A stretch of 15,703 nt of DNA from Chitinophagales bacterium (lineage in GTDB: Bacteria > Bacteroidota > Bacteroidia > Chitinophagales > JADIYW01). The position numbers were made by a program, and so were the translations under genes. Positions 6,478 to 13,688 of this stretch are shown one piece after another. Within the stretch, counting starts at the first letter, position 1, and every line of letters starts with the position of its first letter. The stretch lies in contig JADLAH010000264.1 of assembly GCA_020848315.1 (NCBI GenBank), positions 1-15,703 of the forward strand, given 5' to 3'. The notes under the pieces are model-generated. The model was not told where the DNA came from and ran no database searches. It saw nothing but the letters and a program-made list of their open reading frames with translations.

Positions 6478-8271
6478 TCAGGTGTTGTTTTCCTGCTGCT
6501 GTAATTTGTACAATTCGTAGTAAACGCCCTGTTTTTTCATGAGTTCCGCGTACGTTCCCTGTTCCGCAATCCGTCCGTCTTCGAGTACGATAATCTTATC
6601 AAATCCGGTAACGGCAAAAATCCGGTGGGTGATGAAAATGACCGTTTTGTTTTGCAGTGCCCGGTCGAGGTTCTCAAAGATGATTTTTTCGGTCTTTGCA
6701 TCTACCGCCGAGAGGCAGTCATCGAGTATCACCATTTCCGGATTTTTAACCAACGCGCGCGCAATCGAGATGCGTTGTTTCTGGCCCCCGGAAAGCATGA
6801 TACCCCGCTCGCCGACAATAGTATCGTATTGCTTCGGCAATTGCTGAATGTCTTCGTGCACACAGGCGGTTGTTGCATATTCTTCCAGTGTTTCCTGCGA
6901 TATCGGTGCGGCGTTTTGCGGTAATCCGAACAGGATATTATTTCTGATTGTGTCGGAAAAAAGGAATACATCCTGCGGTGTGTAGCCGATTTTATTCCGG
7001 TAGGTGGTGAGGTCAATTTTCCGGATGTCTGTACCGTTGATGAGCACATTGCCTTCACTGATATCATAGGTGCGCAGCAGCAGTTCAGCAATCGTGGATT
7101 TTCCGCTGCCGGTTTTTCCTACAATGGCCACTTTTTCGCCCTGTGCAACAGAAAAGTTGATGTCTGTCAGCGCCTGTATGCCGGTGTCTGGATATCGGAA
7201 GGTGACGGATTGGAACGCGATATTCCGGATGTCATGAACGGGCAGTTTCTGTTCGTTTTCGATAGTATTGGTGTCCTGCAGAAACAGGTTGATTCTTTTC
7301 TGAGAGGCTTCCGCGCGTTGAATCAGAGAGACGCACCAGCCCAATGAAGCCACCGGCCAGGTCAGCATGTTGATGTAAAAAATAAACTCCGCGATATTGC
7401 CGGCGCTGAAGCTGCCCCGTGCCACTTCCTTCCCACCGATATACACTACCAGCAAGGTGCTGATACCGATGAGCAGCAACATCAGCGGCGCGAAGAAAGA
7501 TTCAATTTTTGCGAGTCCGATATTCTGCTGCCGGTAGTCGCTGCCGGCCTGATGGAATTCCGCTTCTATCTGTTGGCTGATGGGAAATGACTGTATGACG
7601 CGGATGCCGGAAAAAATTTCCTGCGCACGGGTGGTGAGTCCGGATAATGCCACCGAGATGCGCTCGCTTCTTTTATTGATGGTGTCGCTGACTTTGTAAA
7701 TGGAATAGGTGAGGACAGGCAGCGGCAGTAATACGAGGAAACTCAGGTAAGCGTTGATGTTGAACATGGTGTAAATGACCATGCTGAACAGTGCCAAGAG
7801 ATTGATGGAATACATGATAGCGGGACCGACGTACATCCGCACGCGGGAAACATCCTCACTGATGCGGCTCATCAGATCACCGGTATTGTTGCGCTTGTAG
7901 AAAGTGGTGTTCAGTCGCTGATATTGTTGGTACAGTTCATTCTTCTGGTCGAATTCAATTTTGCGGGACATCACAATCAGTGTCTGACGCATGAAAAACA
8001 TCAGCAGTCCTTTTATGATGGACGTAACAAAAATGATAATGGCAAAAAACAGGATGAAATAAATGAACAGCGAACGATAGGCGGATTGCGCTTCAAAGGA
8101 ATGCATCAGCTGATAGGTCGCCAGATTTTCCTTGAGGATATCCACGCTGTAGCGGATATATTCAGGTGTGTACAATCCGAAAATATTGGAAGTCACCACG
8201 AAGAAAATGCCCAGTGTCAGCAACCCTTTGTACTTGTAGAGGTATTTGTTAATGGCGCGCAGTTCGTTCAT
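6478..8271 (-). CDS. ABC exporter half-transporter (fused TMD-NBD)
   Basis: Positions below count from ATG 8271 (597 residues). An N-terminal transmembrane domain (about 15-310, six predicted helices) is followed by a nucleotide-binding domain with Walker A GKTGSGKST (385-393), Q-loop Gln433, signature LSGGQ (493-497), Walker B VILDD (514-518), D-loop SAVD and switch His549 (ITHR). This is the type IV exporter architecture of multidrug and lipid exporters (MsbA, BmrC/D, MdlA/B). The catalytic base after the Walker B Asp is Asp518, not Glu, as in the degenerate-site partner of heterodimeric exporters such as BmrC/YheI, TM287 and MdlA. No partner gene is adjacent. A TTG at 8280 would add three residues (MQL), but it lies within the predicted promoter element, so I prefer the ATG. 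Substrate unknown. Confidence 0.92.
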   Translation of the reverse strand: MNELRAINKYLYKYKGLLTLGIFFVVTSNIFGLYTPEYIRYSVDILKENLATYQLMHSFEAQSAYRSLFIYFILFFAIIIFVTSIIKGLLMFFMRQTLIVMSRKIEFDQKNELYQQYQRLNTTFYKRNNTGDLMSRISEDVSRVRMYVGPAIMYSINLLALFSMVIYTMFNINAYLSFLVLLPLPVLTYSIYKVSDTINKRSERISVALSGLTTRAQEIFSGIRVIQSFPISQQIEAEFHQAGSDYRQQNIGLAKIESFFAPLMLLLIGISTLLVVYIGGKEVARGSFSAGNIAEFIFYINMLTWPVASLGWCVSLIQRAEASQKRINLFLQDTNTIENEQKLPVHDIRNIAFQSVTFRYPDTGIQALTDINFSVAQGEKVAIVGKTGSGKSTIAELLLRTYDISEGNVLINGTDIRKIDLTTYRNKIGYTPQDVFLFSDTIRNNILFGLPQNAAPISQETLEEYATTACVHEDIQQLPKQYDTIVGERGIMLSGGQKQRISIARALVKNPEMVILDDCLSAVDAKTEKIIFENLDRALQNKTVIFITHRIFAVTGFDKIIVLEDGRIAEQGTYAELMKKQGVYYELYKLQQQENNT

Positions 8272-8277
8272 AAGTTG

Positions 8278-8285
8278 CAAAAATA
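8278..8285 (-). promoter_or_regulatory. -7 promoter element of the ABC exporter gene
   Basis: Minus-strand TATTTTTG matches TAnnTTTG and ends 6 nt before ATG 8271. No TTG was found at the -33 distance. If used, transcription begins at or just before the ATG and excludes the alternative TTG start at 8280. Confidence 0.5.
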
Positions 8286-8378
8286 AGCATTCCGTTTTAC
8301 ATTGGGTTTTCCGTATTTTACCCGAAGGGTATCACTGTGTGGATTATACGTTACGATAACATCATTTTAACCAAAGGG

Positions 8379-8410
8379 TTTTCGCAGCCTGTAATTTTAA
8401 TGTATATTTG
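8379..8410 (+). promoter_or_regulatory. Promoter of nusB
   Basis: TATATTTG (8403-8410) is an exact TAnnTTTG element. TTTTCG (8379-8384) lies 18 nt upstream as an imperfect -33 element. The start would fall near 8417, leaving a leader of about 17 nt. It is divergent from the ABC exporter promoter in the same 160-nt gap. Confidence 0.65.
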
Positions 8411-8433
8411 CACCACATTAGTTCATTCAGATT

Positions 8434-9381
8434 ATGATAACACGCAGAAGTGTCCGAATCAAAGCCATGCAGTATGTGTATGCATACGAAACTTCCCCGC
8501 AGGCACCCACCGCTTCCTTCGAAAATTTATTAGAAAAAAGTATTCTCTCGGTCAAAGACCAATATCTTTATTTGCTGTTGAATCTCCGCGAGGTGTGTAA
8601 TTTTGTGGAAAAGGATGCCCGCATCAAAGCGGCCAAACATCTTAAATCGGAGGCGGATAAAAAATTCAGTACCAAACTACTGAGCAACATATTGGTGCAG
8701 TATTTGAACAATGACGCGGAATTCCGTCAGGAACTAAATAATGCCAATATCCATTCCCTGCTGGAAGAGGACCTCGTGCGAAGTCTGTACAAGAAATTCA
8801 CGGAATCGGAAGAGTACAAGGCTTATGTCAACAACGGCTCCGAGTTTAATATGGAGGAAGATCAGAAAATCATCACCTTCCTGCTCGATTATGTCTTACT
8901 CGAAGACGAGTCTTTCACCACTTCACTCGAAGAGCATTTTACCAACTGGCAGGATGATGCCGAATTTGTGGTGGAAGCCGTACATGAAGTCATTCTGAAA
9001 AGTAAAAACTCGCTGAAGATTCACCTTGAAAAAGGAAAGCTGAAGGAGAAATTCAATGAGCTGAAGCATTTCGGTATTGATTTGTTCCGCGAAACGGTGC
9101 AACACAAGAAAGAACATCAGCAACTGATAGAGCCCAAACTCAAAAACTGGGAAACCGACCGACTTGCCGTGGTCGATGTGATTCTGATTCGCATGGCACT
9201 GGCGGAGTTCATGTATTTTCCTAGCATTCCGGTGAAGGTGACCATCAACGAATACCTCGATATCGCTAAGGAATACAGCACTCCGAAGAGTAAAGACTTC
9301 ATCAATGGCGTACTGGATGCCCTGATGAAGGAGCTGAAAGAGAAGAATCTCTTAGAGAAAACTGGTAGAGGTCTGCTGTAA
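8434..9381 (+). CDS. nusB: Transcription antitermination factor NusB (long form)
   Basis: The N-terminus ITRRSVRIKAMQYVYAYE (2-19) is the first NusB helix, which binds boxA RNA. The C-terminal block DRLAVVDVILIRMALAEF (242-259), KVTINEYLDIAKEYST (268-283) and KDFINGVLDAL (287-297) is the conserved second half. NusB with NusE binds boxA to promote antitermination of rRNA operons and ribosome assembly. At 315 residues it is more than twice the E. coli length (about 139): the extra part lies between about 35 and 240 and is rich in charged helices. Long NusB forms are common in Bacteroidota, so this is not a broken gene. The ATG at 8434 gives the conserved N-terminus. Upstream lies a clear -7 element; the next gene starts 97 nt after its stop. 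Confidence 0.93.
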   Translation: MITRRSVRIKAMQYVYAYETSPQAPTASFENLLEKSILSVKDQYLYLLLNLREVCNFVEKDARIKAAKHLKSEADKKFSTKLLSNILVQYLNNDAEFRQELNNANIHSLLEEDLVRSLYKKFTESEEYKAYVNNGSEFNMEEDQKIITFLLDYVLLEDESFTTSLEEHFTNWQDDAEFVVEAVHEVILKSKNSLKIHLEKGKLKEKFNELKHFGIDLFRETVQHKKEHQQLIEPKLKNWETDRLAVVDVILIRMALAEFMYFPSIPVKVTINEYLDIAKEYSTPKSKDFINGVLDALMKELKEKNLLEKTGRGLL

Positions 9382-9411
9382 ATTCTACCACCTAACCCGT
9401 ATATTTTATTT
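9363..9411 (+). terminator. Possible terminator overlapping the end of nusB
   Basis: TGGTAGA (9363-9369) and TCTACCA (9384-9390) form a perfect 7-bp inverted repeat with a 14-nt loop that includes the stop codon. A T-rich stretch (TTTTATTTTTTT) follows, but only after an 11-14 nt gap, longer than in a classical terminator. Confidence 0.3.
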
Positions 9412-9478
9412 TTTTAACGGTAGTTGTAATAAAATGTAACGTTAATCGTTTAATTTTACTGAATACAACCTACCATAC

Positions 9479-10852
9479 ATGAAAAAACTCATCACATTAT
9501 TGCTGTTAAACACCGTGTTAACAGTAATGCTTTTTGCGCAAGACAAGTTCTCTAAGGGAACTGTACTGAAAGTACTCGAAATCGGATCTTCCGACACCTA
9601 CTACAAGGAACGCACCGATTTTATCGGAAAAGATGCTACCGCAGTTAGTGAAATCACCAAGAAAAGCAATGGATTTTATTCCGGCTCACTGGAATTCAAA
9701 TCCGGCAGGACGATTTATTTTACACACATCAAGGTAACAAAGTCAGACACCAAACCAGATAAAAAATCGGGCAGCAAAAATACGTTCTCCGGCAGCAGCA
9801 TTCCCAAAGGTAGCCGATTTGAAATTATCGAAGTGCCGGAATCAGATGCCTACCACGATGACCGGGATGAAATAGAAGGAAAAACAGGTACCCTGACGGA
9901 TGCTAAAACAATTGATAAAGATGGCTATGTCAGCGGTACGATTGAAACGGATGACGGAGAAAGCTATTATTTCTATCAGGTCAAACTCGGCAAAACCGAC
10001 ACCAAAGAGCCTAAGGATAAAGTAAAGAAAACAGCCTCTTCGGATATTAAATTCGTTACAGGTACTATCAAAAAAGGTACTTCTGTATATGTGGCGGATA
10101 TCAGCACGGATGATGCCTATTACAGCGACCGCCATAAGTATATCGGCAAAAAAGGAAAAGTCATCAAGTCGGATATGACCATGAAAGATGACGGCTACTA
10201 TGCCGGTGATTTCGAATACGAGGATGGTTCCACGAGTTATTTTTATAAAGCAAAATTCTCCAAAGATCCGGTTCCTGCCGTAGAAGCTTCTAACGATGAC
10301 AGTAGCTACGATGATGATATTTGGAGTTGGTTATACGATGACGATGACACGGATTCCAGTTCTGATGCCGATTGGGAAGCAGCAGCCGTAGATGCTACCA
10401 TTCAGCCGGGTGATCGCATTGAAATTACCGCGGTAAGCCCGGAAGATAGCTACTATTCAGATAGAGCTGATTATGTTGGCGTGAAAGGAAAAGCCGGCGA
10501 TGATGTGGAATATAAAGAAGACGAAGGCGGCTATTCCGGTACGTTCTACCTGGACAACGAAGAAGATCCTTTCTTCTATTTGATAAAAGCGGTGAAGGCG
10601 GATGGTACTTCACCGAAAAAATCATCTTCATCTTCCGATAGTGACAAGATGAAGAAAGGCACCAGTGTAATCGTTATGGATGTACATCCGGATGACAGTT
10701 ATTACAAGGATAAATCCAAGTATGTCCGCAAGAAAGGTAAAGTCGCCGACAGCATGACAGATCAGGGCGATGATTACTATTCCGGAAAAATCATCTTTGA
10801 TGACGGTACCAATGCCTATTTCTACAAGGTGAAATTATCCATTGTCAAATAA
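9479..10852 (+). CDS. Secreted protein with five tandem ~62-residue repeats
   Basis: The 457-residue protein begins with a clear signal peptide (MKKLITLLLLNTVLTVMLFA, cut near 20-21). The rest is five copies of one module, at about 27-88, 111-172, 200-262, 311-373 and 394-457. Each copy has the order G-[TDS]-x-hydrophobic strand, [DE]-[AST]-Y-[YH]-x-[DE]-[RK], [YFI]-[IVE]-G/R-K-x-[GA], G-[FY]-[YVS]-[SA]-G, and finally [YF]-[YF]-x-x-[KV]-[VA]. The spacing suggests a small all-beta, SH3-like barrel, but I cannot name a family. Modules are joined by Ser/Lys linkers; the third linker (263-310) is very acidic (runs of Asp). No membrane anchor or type IX sorting tail is evident, so it is periplasmic or released. 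It is flanked by its own terminator. Function unknown. Confidence 0.85.
   Translation: MKKLITLLLLNTVLTVMLFAQDKFSKGTVLKVLEIGSSDTYYKERTDFIGKDATAVSEITKKSNGFYSGSLEFKSGRTIYFTHIKVTKSDTKPDKKSGSKNTFSGSSIPKGSRFEIIEVPESDAYHDDRDEIEGKTGTLTDAKTIDKDGYVSGTIETDDGESYYFYQVKLGKTDTKEPKDKVKKTASSDIKFVTGTIKKGTSVYVADISTDDAYYSDRHKYIGKKGKVIKSDMTMKDDGYYAGDFEYEDGSTSYFYKAKFSKDPVPAVEASNDDSSYDDDIWSWLYDDDDTDSSSDADWEAAAVDATIQPGDRIEITAVSPEDSYYSDRADYVGVKGKAGDDVEYKEDEGGYSGTFYLDNEEDPFFYLIKAVKADGTSPKKSSSSSDSDKMKKGTSVIVMDVHPDDSYYKDKSKYVRKKGKVADSMTDQGDDYYSGKIIFDDGTNAYFYKVKLSIVK
9557..10849 (+). repeat. Five-copy coding repeat within the secreted protein
   Basis: The copies map to about 9557-9742, 9809-9994, 10076-10264, 10409-10597 and 10658-10849. 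Similarity is clear in protein (DxYYxDR...YIGKKGK...GYYxG...YFYKxK) but low in DNA, so the duplications are old. Copies 3 and 5 are the closest pair; copy 1 is the most divergent, with TYYKERTDFIGKDA. Confidence 0.8.
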
Positions 10853-10868
10853 TAGCAAATCAAACTTT

Positions 10869-10897
10869 AAACGGATGCAACAGCATCCGTTTTTTTT
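10869..10897 (+). terminator. Intrinsic terminator after the repeat protein gene
   Basis: ACGGATGC (10871-10878) pairs perfectly with GCATCCGT (10883-10890) around loop AACA and is followed by a run of T to 10897. It lies 17 nt past the stop codon and separates this gene from the serine hydrolase gene. Confidence 0.92.
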
Positions 10898-10920
10898 GTA
10901 TTTTACATCAAATATTTCCT

Positions 10921-12069
10921 ATGAAAAAAATCCTCTTGTCCGCCGGCGTTCTGGCAGTATTGTATTTTATCGCACCTGTGCATGTGCAAATGGGCCTGAA
11001 GCATGTCTTTGCAGATGTGGATGATTATAAGATTTTTGACAAAAATACATTGAGCAAATCTACACAGCCCAAGCCATGGCCGGTGAGTGAAAACTATAAT
11101 AAAAACGCGCCTTCCGATGAGTTGTTGCAATTCTTCAAAGACCGGCAGACCTGTGCTTTTCTGGTTATCAAAGACGGACAGATAGTGTATGAAAACTACT
11201 GGGAAGAATATACCAAGGAAACGATTTCCGGCTCATTTTCCATGGCCAAAACAGTGAATGCCATCCTGATCGGAAAACTGATAGAGCAGGGTAAGGTGAA
11301 AGTGACGGATGATATCAAGAAACTGGTGCCTCAGCTGACACAGGTAAAAGAAGGAGAGCTGACGCTCAGAGATGTACTGACAATGAGCGCCAACCTTGAC
11401 TGGAGTGAATCGTACTGGAATATTTTCTCGCTCACCGCCGAATCTTATTACGGCGATGACCTGGATAAGCTGATGAGCAAACTAAAAGTCCGCAAAGACA
11501 AGCAGCAGGGTAAACTCTGGGAATACCAGAGTGCGTGCACGCAAATACTCGGTTATGTAATCAAAAATGCGACCGGAAAATCTGTTGCGGAAAATGCACA
11601 GCAATATTTGTGGGAACCGCTCGGCGCTGAAAGTGATGCCTTGTGGAGCACCGATAAGAACGGCATGGAAAAATCATTCTGCTGCCTGAATGCTACCGCC
11701 CGAGATTTTGCGCGACTCGGACAGATGGTGTTGCAACACGGAAAATGGGACACGCTCCAGTTGATTGATTCCACCTATATCCATGATATGACGACGGCGG
11801 CTGCCGGACTCAAAGACAAGGATGGCAATACGCTCGACTGGTACGGATATCAGACATGGATTATTCATTATGAAGGACATACTATTCCTTATTTCAGAGG
11901 CATTCTCGGGCAGTTTATCTACGTTATTCCGAATGAAAACGCCGTTGTAGTGCGTTTGGGTAAAAAAATCAAGAAAGATTCTGATGATCCGAAAGCCGAA
12001 CACCGCGATATCAAAAACTATATTGAAGCCGGCTTGCAGGTATTGGGCAAAAGCAAACCCAACAGCTGA
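10921..12069 (+). CDS. Serine hydrolase, beta-lactamase/PBP family (class C-like)
   Basis: The 382-residue protein has an N-terminal hydrophobic segment (3-20) that is either a signal peptide or an anchor, so the enzyme probably works outside the cytoplasmic membrane. The catalytic fold is the PF00144 beta-lactamase type: SxxK motif SMAK (Ser107, Lys110) in SGSFSMAKTVNAILIG, YxS motif YQS (Tyr202, Ser204) in WEYQSACTQILGYV, and a late glycine-rich strand RGILGQFIYVIP (326-337) in place of the KTG box. Such proteins are mostly peptidases or esterases rather than true beta-lactamases. Length is normal for the family. The gene starts 24 nt after a terminator, and its 3' end is 8 nt from the GNAT gene, implying a two-gene transcript. 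The substrate cannot be read from sequence. Confidence 0.9.
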   Translation: MKKILLSAGVLAVLYFIAPVHVQMGLKHVFADVDDYKIFDKNTLSKSTQPKPWPVSENYNKNAPSDELLQFFKDRQTCAFLVIKDGQIVYENYWEEYTKETISGSFSMAKTVNAILIGKLIEQGKVKVTDDIKKLVPQLTQVKEGELTLRDVLTMSANLDWSESYWNIFSLTAESYYGDDLDKLMSKLKVRKDKQQGKLWEYQSACTQILGYVIKNATGKSVAENAQQYLWEPLGAESDALWSTDKNGMEKSFCCLNATARDFARLGQMVLQHGKWDTLQLIDSTYIHDMTTAAAGLKDKDGNTLDWYGYQTWIIHYEGHTIPYFRGILGQFIYVIPNENAVVVRLGKKIKKDSDDPKAEHRDIKNYIEAGLQVLGKSKPNS

Positions 12070-12077
12070 TTTTTACC

Positions 12078-12524
12078 ATGTATAAAGTACAGCAGGCTAC
12101 TTTTCTTTCTCCCTTATATCATGCAGCTGTAGCATTGCGCTATCGTGTGCTGCGCGAACCGCTGGGATTGCAGTACACGCAGGAGCAACTGGAAGCGGAA
12201 GCGGATCAGTGGCATCTGGTGGCTACCGATGAACAGGATCAGGTGGTGGGCGTTCTGCTGCTGCAACACGAGGACGATGTCAGTATGAAAATGCGTCAAG
12301 TAGCCGTTTTGCCGGAACTTCAGCGGCAAGGTATCGGTCGTCTACTGGTAGATGCAGCGGAGCAACTGGCAACATCCCGGCATTACCGGAAAATTACATT
12401 GCACGCGCGTGTCGGCGCCATTCCGTTTTACGAATCACTCGGCTACATAAAAACAGGAGATGAGTTTGCCGAAGTCGGTATTCCTCATTATAAAATGTAC
12501 AAATATGTATCGTGTCAGGATTGA
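12078..12524 (+). CDS. GNAT family N-acetyltransferase
   Basis: The 148-residue protein is a single GNAT domain. Motif A, with the acetyl-CoA pyrophosphate-binding loop, is RQVAVLPELQRQGIGRLL (73-90), containing the QxxGIG pattern; motif B is FYESLGY (117-123), followed by the final strand pair. The N-terminal part (LRYRVLREPLGL, 20-31, then a helix and HLVATDEQDQVVGVLLL) resembles small-molecule or ElaA/YjcF-like members that begin with an R-x-R-V-x-R segment. It transfers an acetyl group from acetyl-CoA to an amine substrate that cannot be predicted. It follows the serine hydrolase by 8 nt and is very likely co-transcribed with it. Confidence 0.9.
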   Translation: MYKVQQATFLSPLYHAAVALRYRVLREPLGLQYTQEQLEAEADQWHLVATDEQDQVVGVLLLQHEDDVSMKMRQVAVLPELQRQGIGRLLVDAAEQLATSRHYRKITLHARVGAIPFYESLGYIKTGDEFAEVGIPHYKMYKYVSCQD

Positions 12525-12550
12525 TGAAAATCAAGAAATCCAGCTGGTGA

Positions 12551-12581
12551 TTGACAATAAAGAGATGTTTATGTAACTTTG
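12551..12581 (+). promoter_or_regulatory. Promoter of the 52-residue membrane peptide gene
   Basis: TTG (12551-12553), a 20-nt spacer and TAACTTTG (12574-12581) form a good Bacteroidota promoter. The predicted start near 12586-12588 leaves a leader of about 15 nt before ATG 12603. It lies 27 nt past the GNAT stop codon. Confidence 0.7.
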
Positions 12582-12602
12582 GGTTAACATTAAAACCCGA
12601 CG

Positions 12603-12761
12603 ATGTTTATTTTATTTTTCGCAATTATTTCGTTGTTCTTCCTGATGTGGACTTGTTTTTCCATGGTGAATACAGTTGCCATTCCGGCATTTGTTGCCAG
12701 AAATAAGTCCGGCATACAGTCAGCAGAGAAGGGACATTCTCCGGGCAATTGTATGAGCTAG
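12603..12761 (+). CDS. Small single-pass membrane peptide, 52 residues, unknown
   Basis: An ATG ORF of 52 codons plus TAG begins with MFILFFAIISLFFLMW and continues hydrophobic to about residue 30, then changes to a polar, basic tail (ARNKSGIQSAEKGHS). This fits one membrane helix with a short C-terminal tail. A well-formed promoter lies just upstream and a strong hairpin just downstream, which together argue that the ORF is expressed and not a chance frame. I do not recognise a family; small membrane peptides of this kind can be modulators of larger membrane proteins, but nothing here identifies a partner. Codon use is like that of neighbouring genes. Confidence 0.55.
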   Translation: MFILFFAIISLFFLMWTCFSMVNTVAIPAFVARNKSGIQSAEKGHSPGNCMS

Positions 12762-12796
12762 CAGCAGTAGGTGCAGCGTGATAATTGTTATCTTGT

Positions 12797-12824
12797 AATG
12801 GCTAAGCAGCAATGCTTAGCCATT
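12797..12824 (+). repeat. Perfect 12-bp hairpin with GCAA tetraloop
   Basis: AATGGCTAAGCA (12797-12808) and TGCTTAGCCATT (12813-12824) pair perfectly around GCAA, a GNRA-type tetraloop. It lies 35 nt past the small membrane peptide gene. No T-run follows directly, so it may be an mRNA 3' stabiliser or part of an RNA rather than a simple terminator. Confidence 0.7.
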
Positions 12825-12836
12825 CACTATTGAAGG

Positions 12837-12880
12837 GGTTTTTGCGTGCATTTTTGAAGCAAAATATGACAGGTAGAAAT
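12837..12880 (+). repeat. Left copy of an imperfect direct repeat
   Basis: GGTTTTTGCG at 12837-12846, continued by TGCATTTTTGAAGCAAAATATG, resembles the stretch starting at 13743. The first 10 bases are identical; the remainder aligns with small gaps. The two copies lie on either side of the AT-rich orphan gene. Confidence 0.5.
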
Positions 12881-12947
12881 GGAGACATGAGGCGGAGTGG
12901 AAATAGTAGATAATGCATTCTGGATTGTGGGATTTCAGATTGTAGTC

Positions 12948-12987
12948 ATTCTACAATTCTACAATTCTACAATTCTCTAATTCTCTA
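12948..12987 (+). repeat. 8-bp tandem repeat array, five units
   Basis: Three exact units ATTCTACA (12948-12955, 12956-12963, 12964-12971) are followed by two units ATTCTCTA (12972-12979, 12980-12987). A 7-bp inverted repeat, ATTGTAG (12939-12945) with CTACAAT (12951-12957), overlaps the left edge. A period of 8 is not compatible with a coding repeat. Confidence 0.9.
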
Positions 12988-13135
12988 CCCTTATTAGATG
13001 ATGTCCCCACCAACCGAAATTATAACAAAGAGCTATGCAGAATGAAGCTATTAATTTAAATATTGTATCTTCGTATTATTAGGTGCTTTTTGAATGCTGG
13101 TGATTGAACTGCAAAGCGAAACGTGTAGTGGTTTG

Positions 13136-13164
13136 TTGGTCAAGAAGACCAATAAAGTAATTGG
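13136..13164 (+). promoter_or_regulatory. Two overlapping alternative hairpins before the orphan gene
   Basis: TTGGTC (13136-13141) can pair with GACCAA (13147-13152), or CCAAT (13149-13153) can pair with ATTGG (13160-13164). Both cannot form at once because they share bases 13149-13152. They lie 39 nt before the ATG. Stems are short (6 and 5 bp), so this is only suggestive of a leader switch. Confidence 0.3.
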
Positions 13165-13202
13165 TATTGAGTCTATTGTTTTTATGGCGTATAATTAGAT
13201 AC

Positions 13203-13661
13203 ATGAATGAGATTGAAGAAATAGAGTATCTGAAAAGAAGGTGGTATCTGTACTATAATTTTATGTCTAAATATCCCGAAGCACATAGCTTATTAACATC
13301 ATTTGTAAAAAAAAATATAGATGATGCATTTGAAAATGGCAAGATAAATATTTTACGCTCTGGAAATAAAGATATTACTTCTGATTTAAAACATATGCCA
13401 TTATCAGATAGAATACAATTAAAGAAAATATTGTATAAAGAGCTAAACGAAGGAATAGAAGATGTAGAAAGTTTTTACAGAGATAAATTAATTAAGGTCT
13501 TAACTAAGAAAAGAATAACTACCTCTGATGAGTTTGAGTTAGTGCAATCCTATTTGAAGGATGAAATCAATATTGGGAAAGTAGACGATGTAGATGGGAA
13601 GCTAAATAAATTGTATTTTGATTATATTGATAGAAACTACCGTGGCTGTCGCAAGTTTTAG
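13203..13661 (+). CDS. AT-rich orphan gene, unknown function
   Basis: From ATG 13203 the ORF encodes 152 residues; an upstream TTG at 13161 would add 14 hydrophobic residues that look like read-through of non-coding sequence. The protein is charged and Lys/Glu/Asp-rich, predicted mostly helical (for example EIEEIEYLKRRWYLYYNF, 3-20; DRIQLKKILYKELNEGIEDV), with no signal peptide and no motif I recognise. Base composition is markedly more AT-rich than all neighbours (for example 13321-13380 is about 27% GC), which suggests recent acquisition. The last residues, RGCRKF, and the stop codon are supplied by a palindromic repeat element (13648-13679), so the original C-terminus may have been altered. 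No good promoter or ribosome site is evident. Confidence 0.6.
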   Translation: MNEIEEIEYLKRRWYLYYNFMSKYPEAHSLLTSFVKKNIDDAFENGKINILRSGNKDITSDLKHMPLSDRIQLKKILYKELNEGIEDVESFYRDKLIKVLTKKRITTSDEFELVQSYLKDEINIGKVDDVDGKLNKLYFDYIDRNYRGCRKF

Positions 13662-13679
13662 CGTAGCGTAACTTGTGAC
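13648..13679 (+). repeat. REP-like palindrome carrying the orphan gene's stop codon
   Basis: GTCGCAAGTT (13648-13657) and AACTTGTGAC (13670-13679) form a 10-bp stem with one G-U pair; the 12-nt loop contains the direct repeat TAGCG TAGCG. The TAG stop of the orphan gene (13659-13661) lies in the loop. Confidence 0.75.
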
Positions 13680-13688
13680 GATAAATAA

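Larger units (their letters stand above)
12762..13202. other. Non-coding stretch with hairpins and tandem repeats
   Basis: No convincing gene lies in these 440 bases. They hold the 12-bp hairpin (12797-12824), the left copy of an imperfect direct repeat (from 12837), an 8-bp tandem array (12948-12987) preceded by a short inverted repeat (12939-12957), a weak TATCTTCG promoter-like site (13066-13073) and two overlapping, mutually exclusive small hairpins (13136-13164) just before the orphan gene. Base composition turns AT-rich toward the right end. Confidence 0.6.

Noticed and set aside
8278..8280. TTG start adding MQL to the ABC exporter.
   Set aside because: The TTG is part of the predicted promoter element, and ATG 8271 three codons later is in the correct position.
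13161..13202. TTG-started N-terminal extension of the orphan gene, giving 166 residues.
   Set aside because: The added residues look like translated non-coding sequence, TTG starts are uncommon, and ATG 13203 gives a charged start consistent with the rest.
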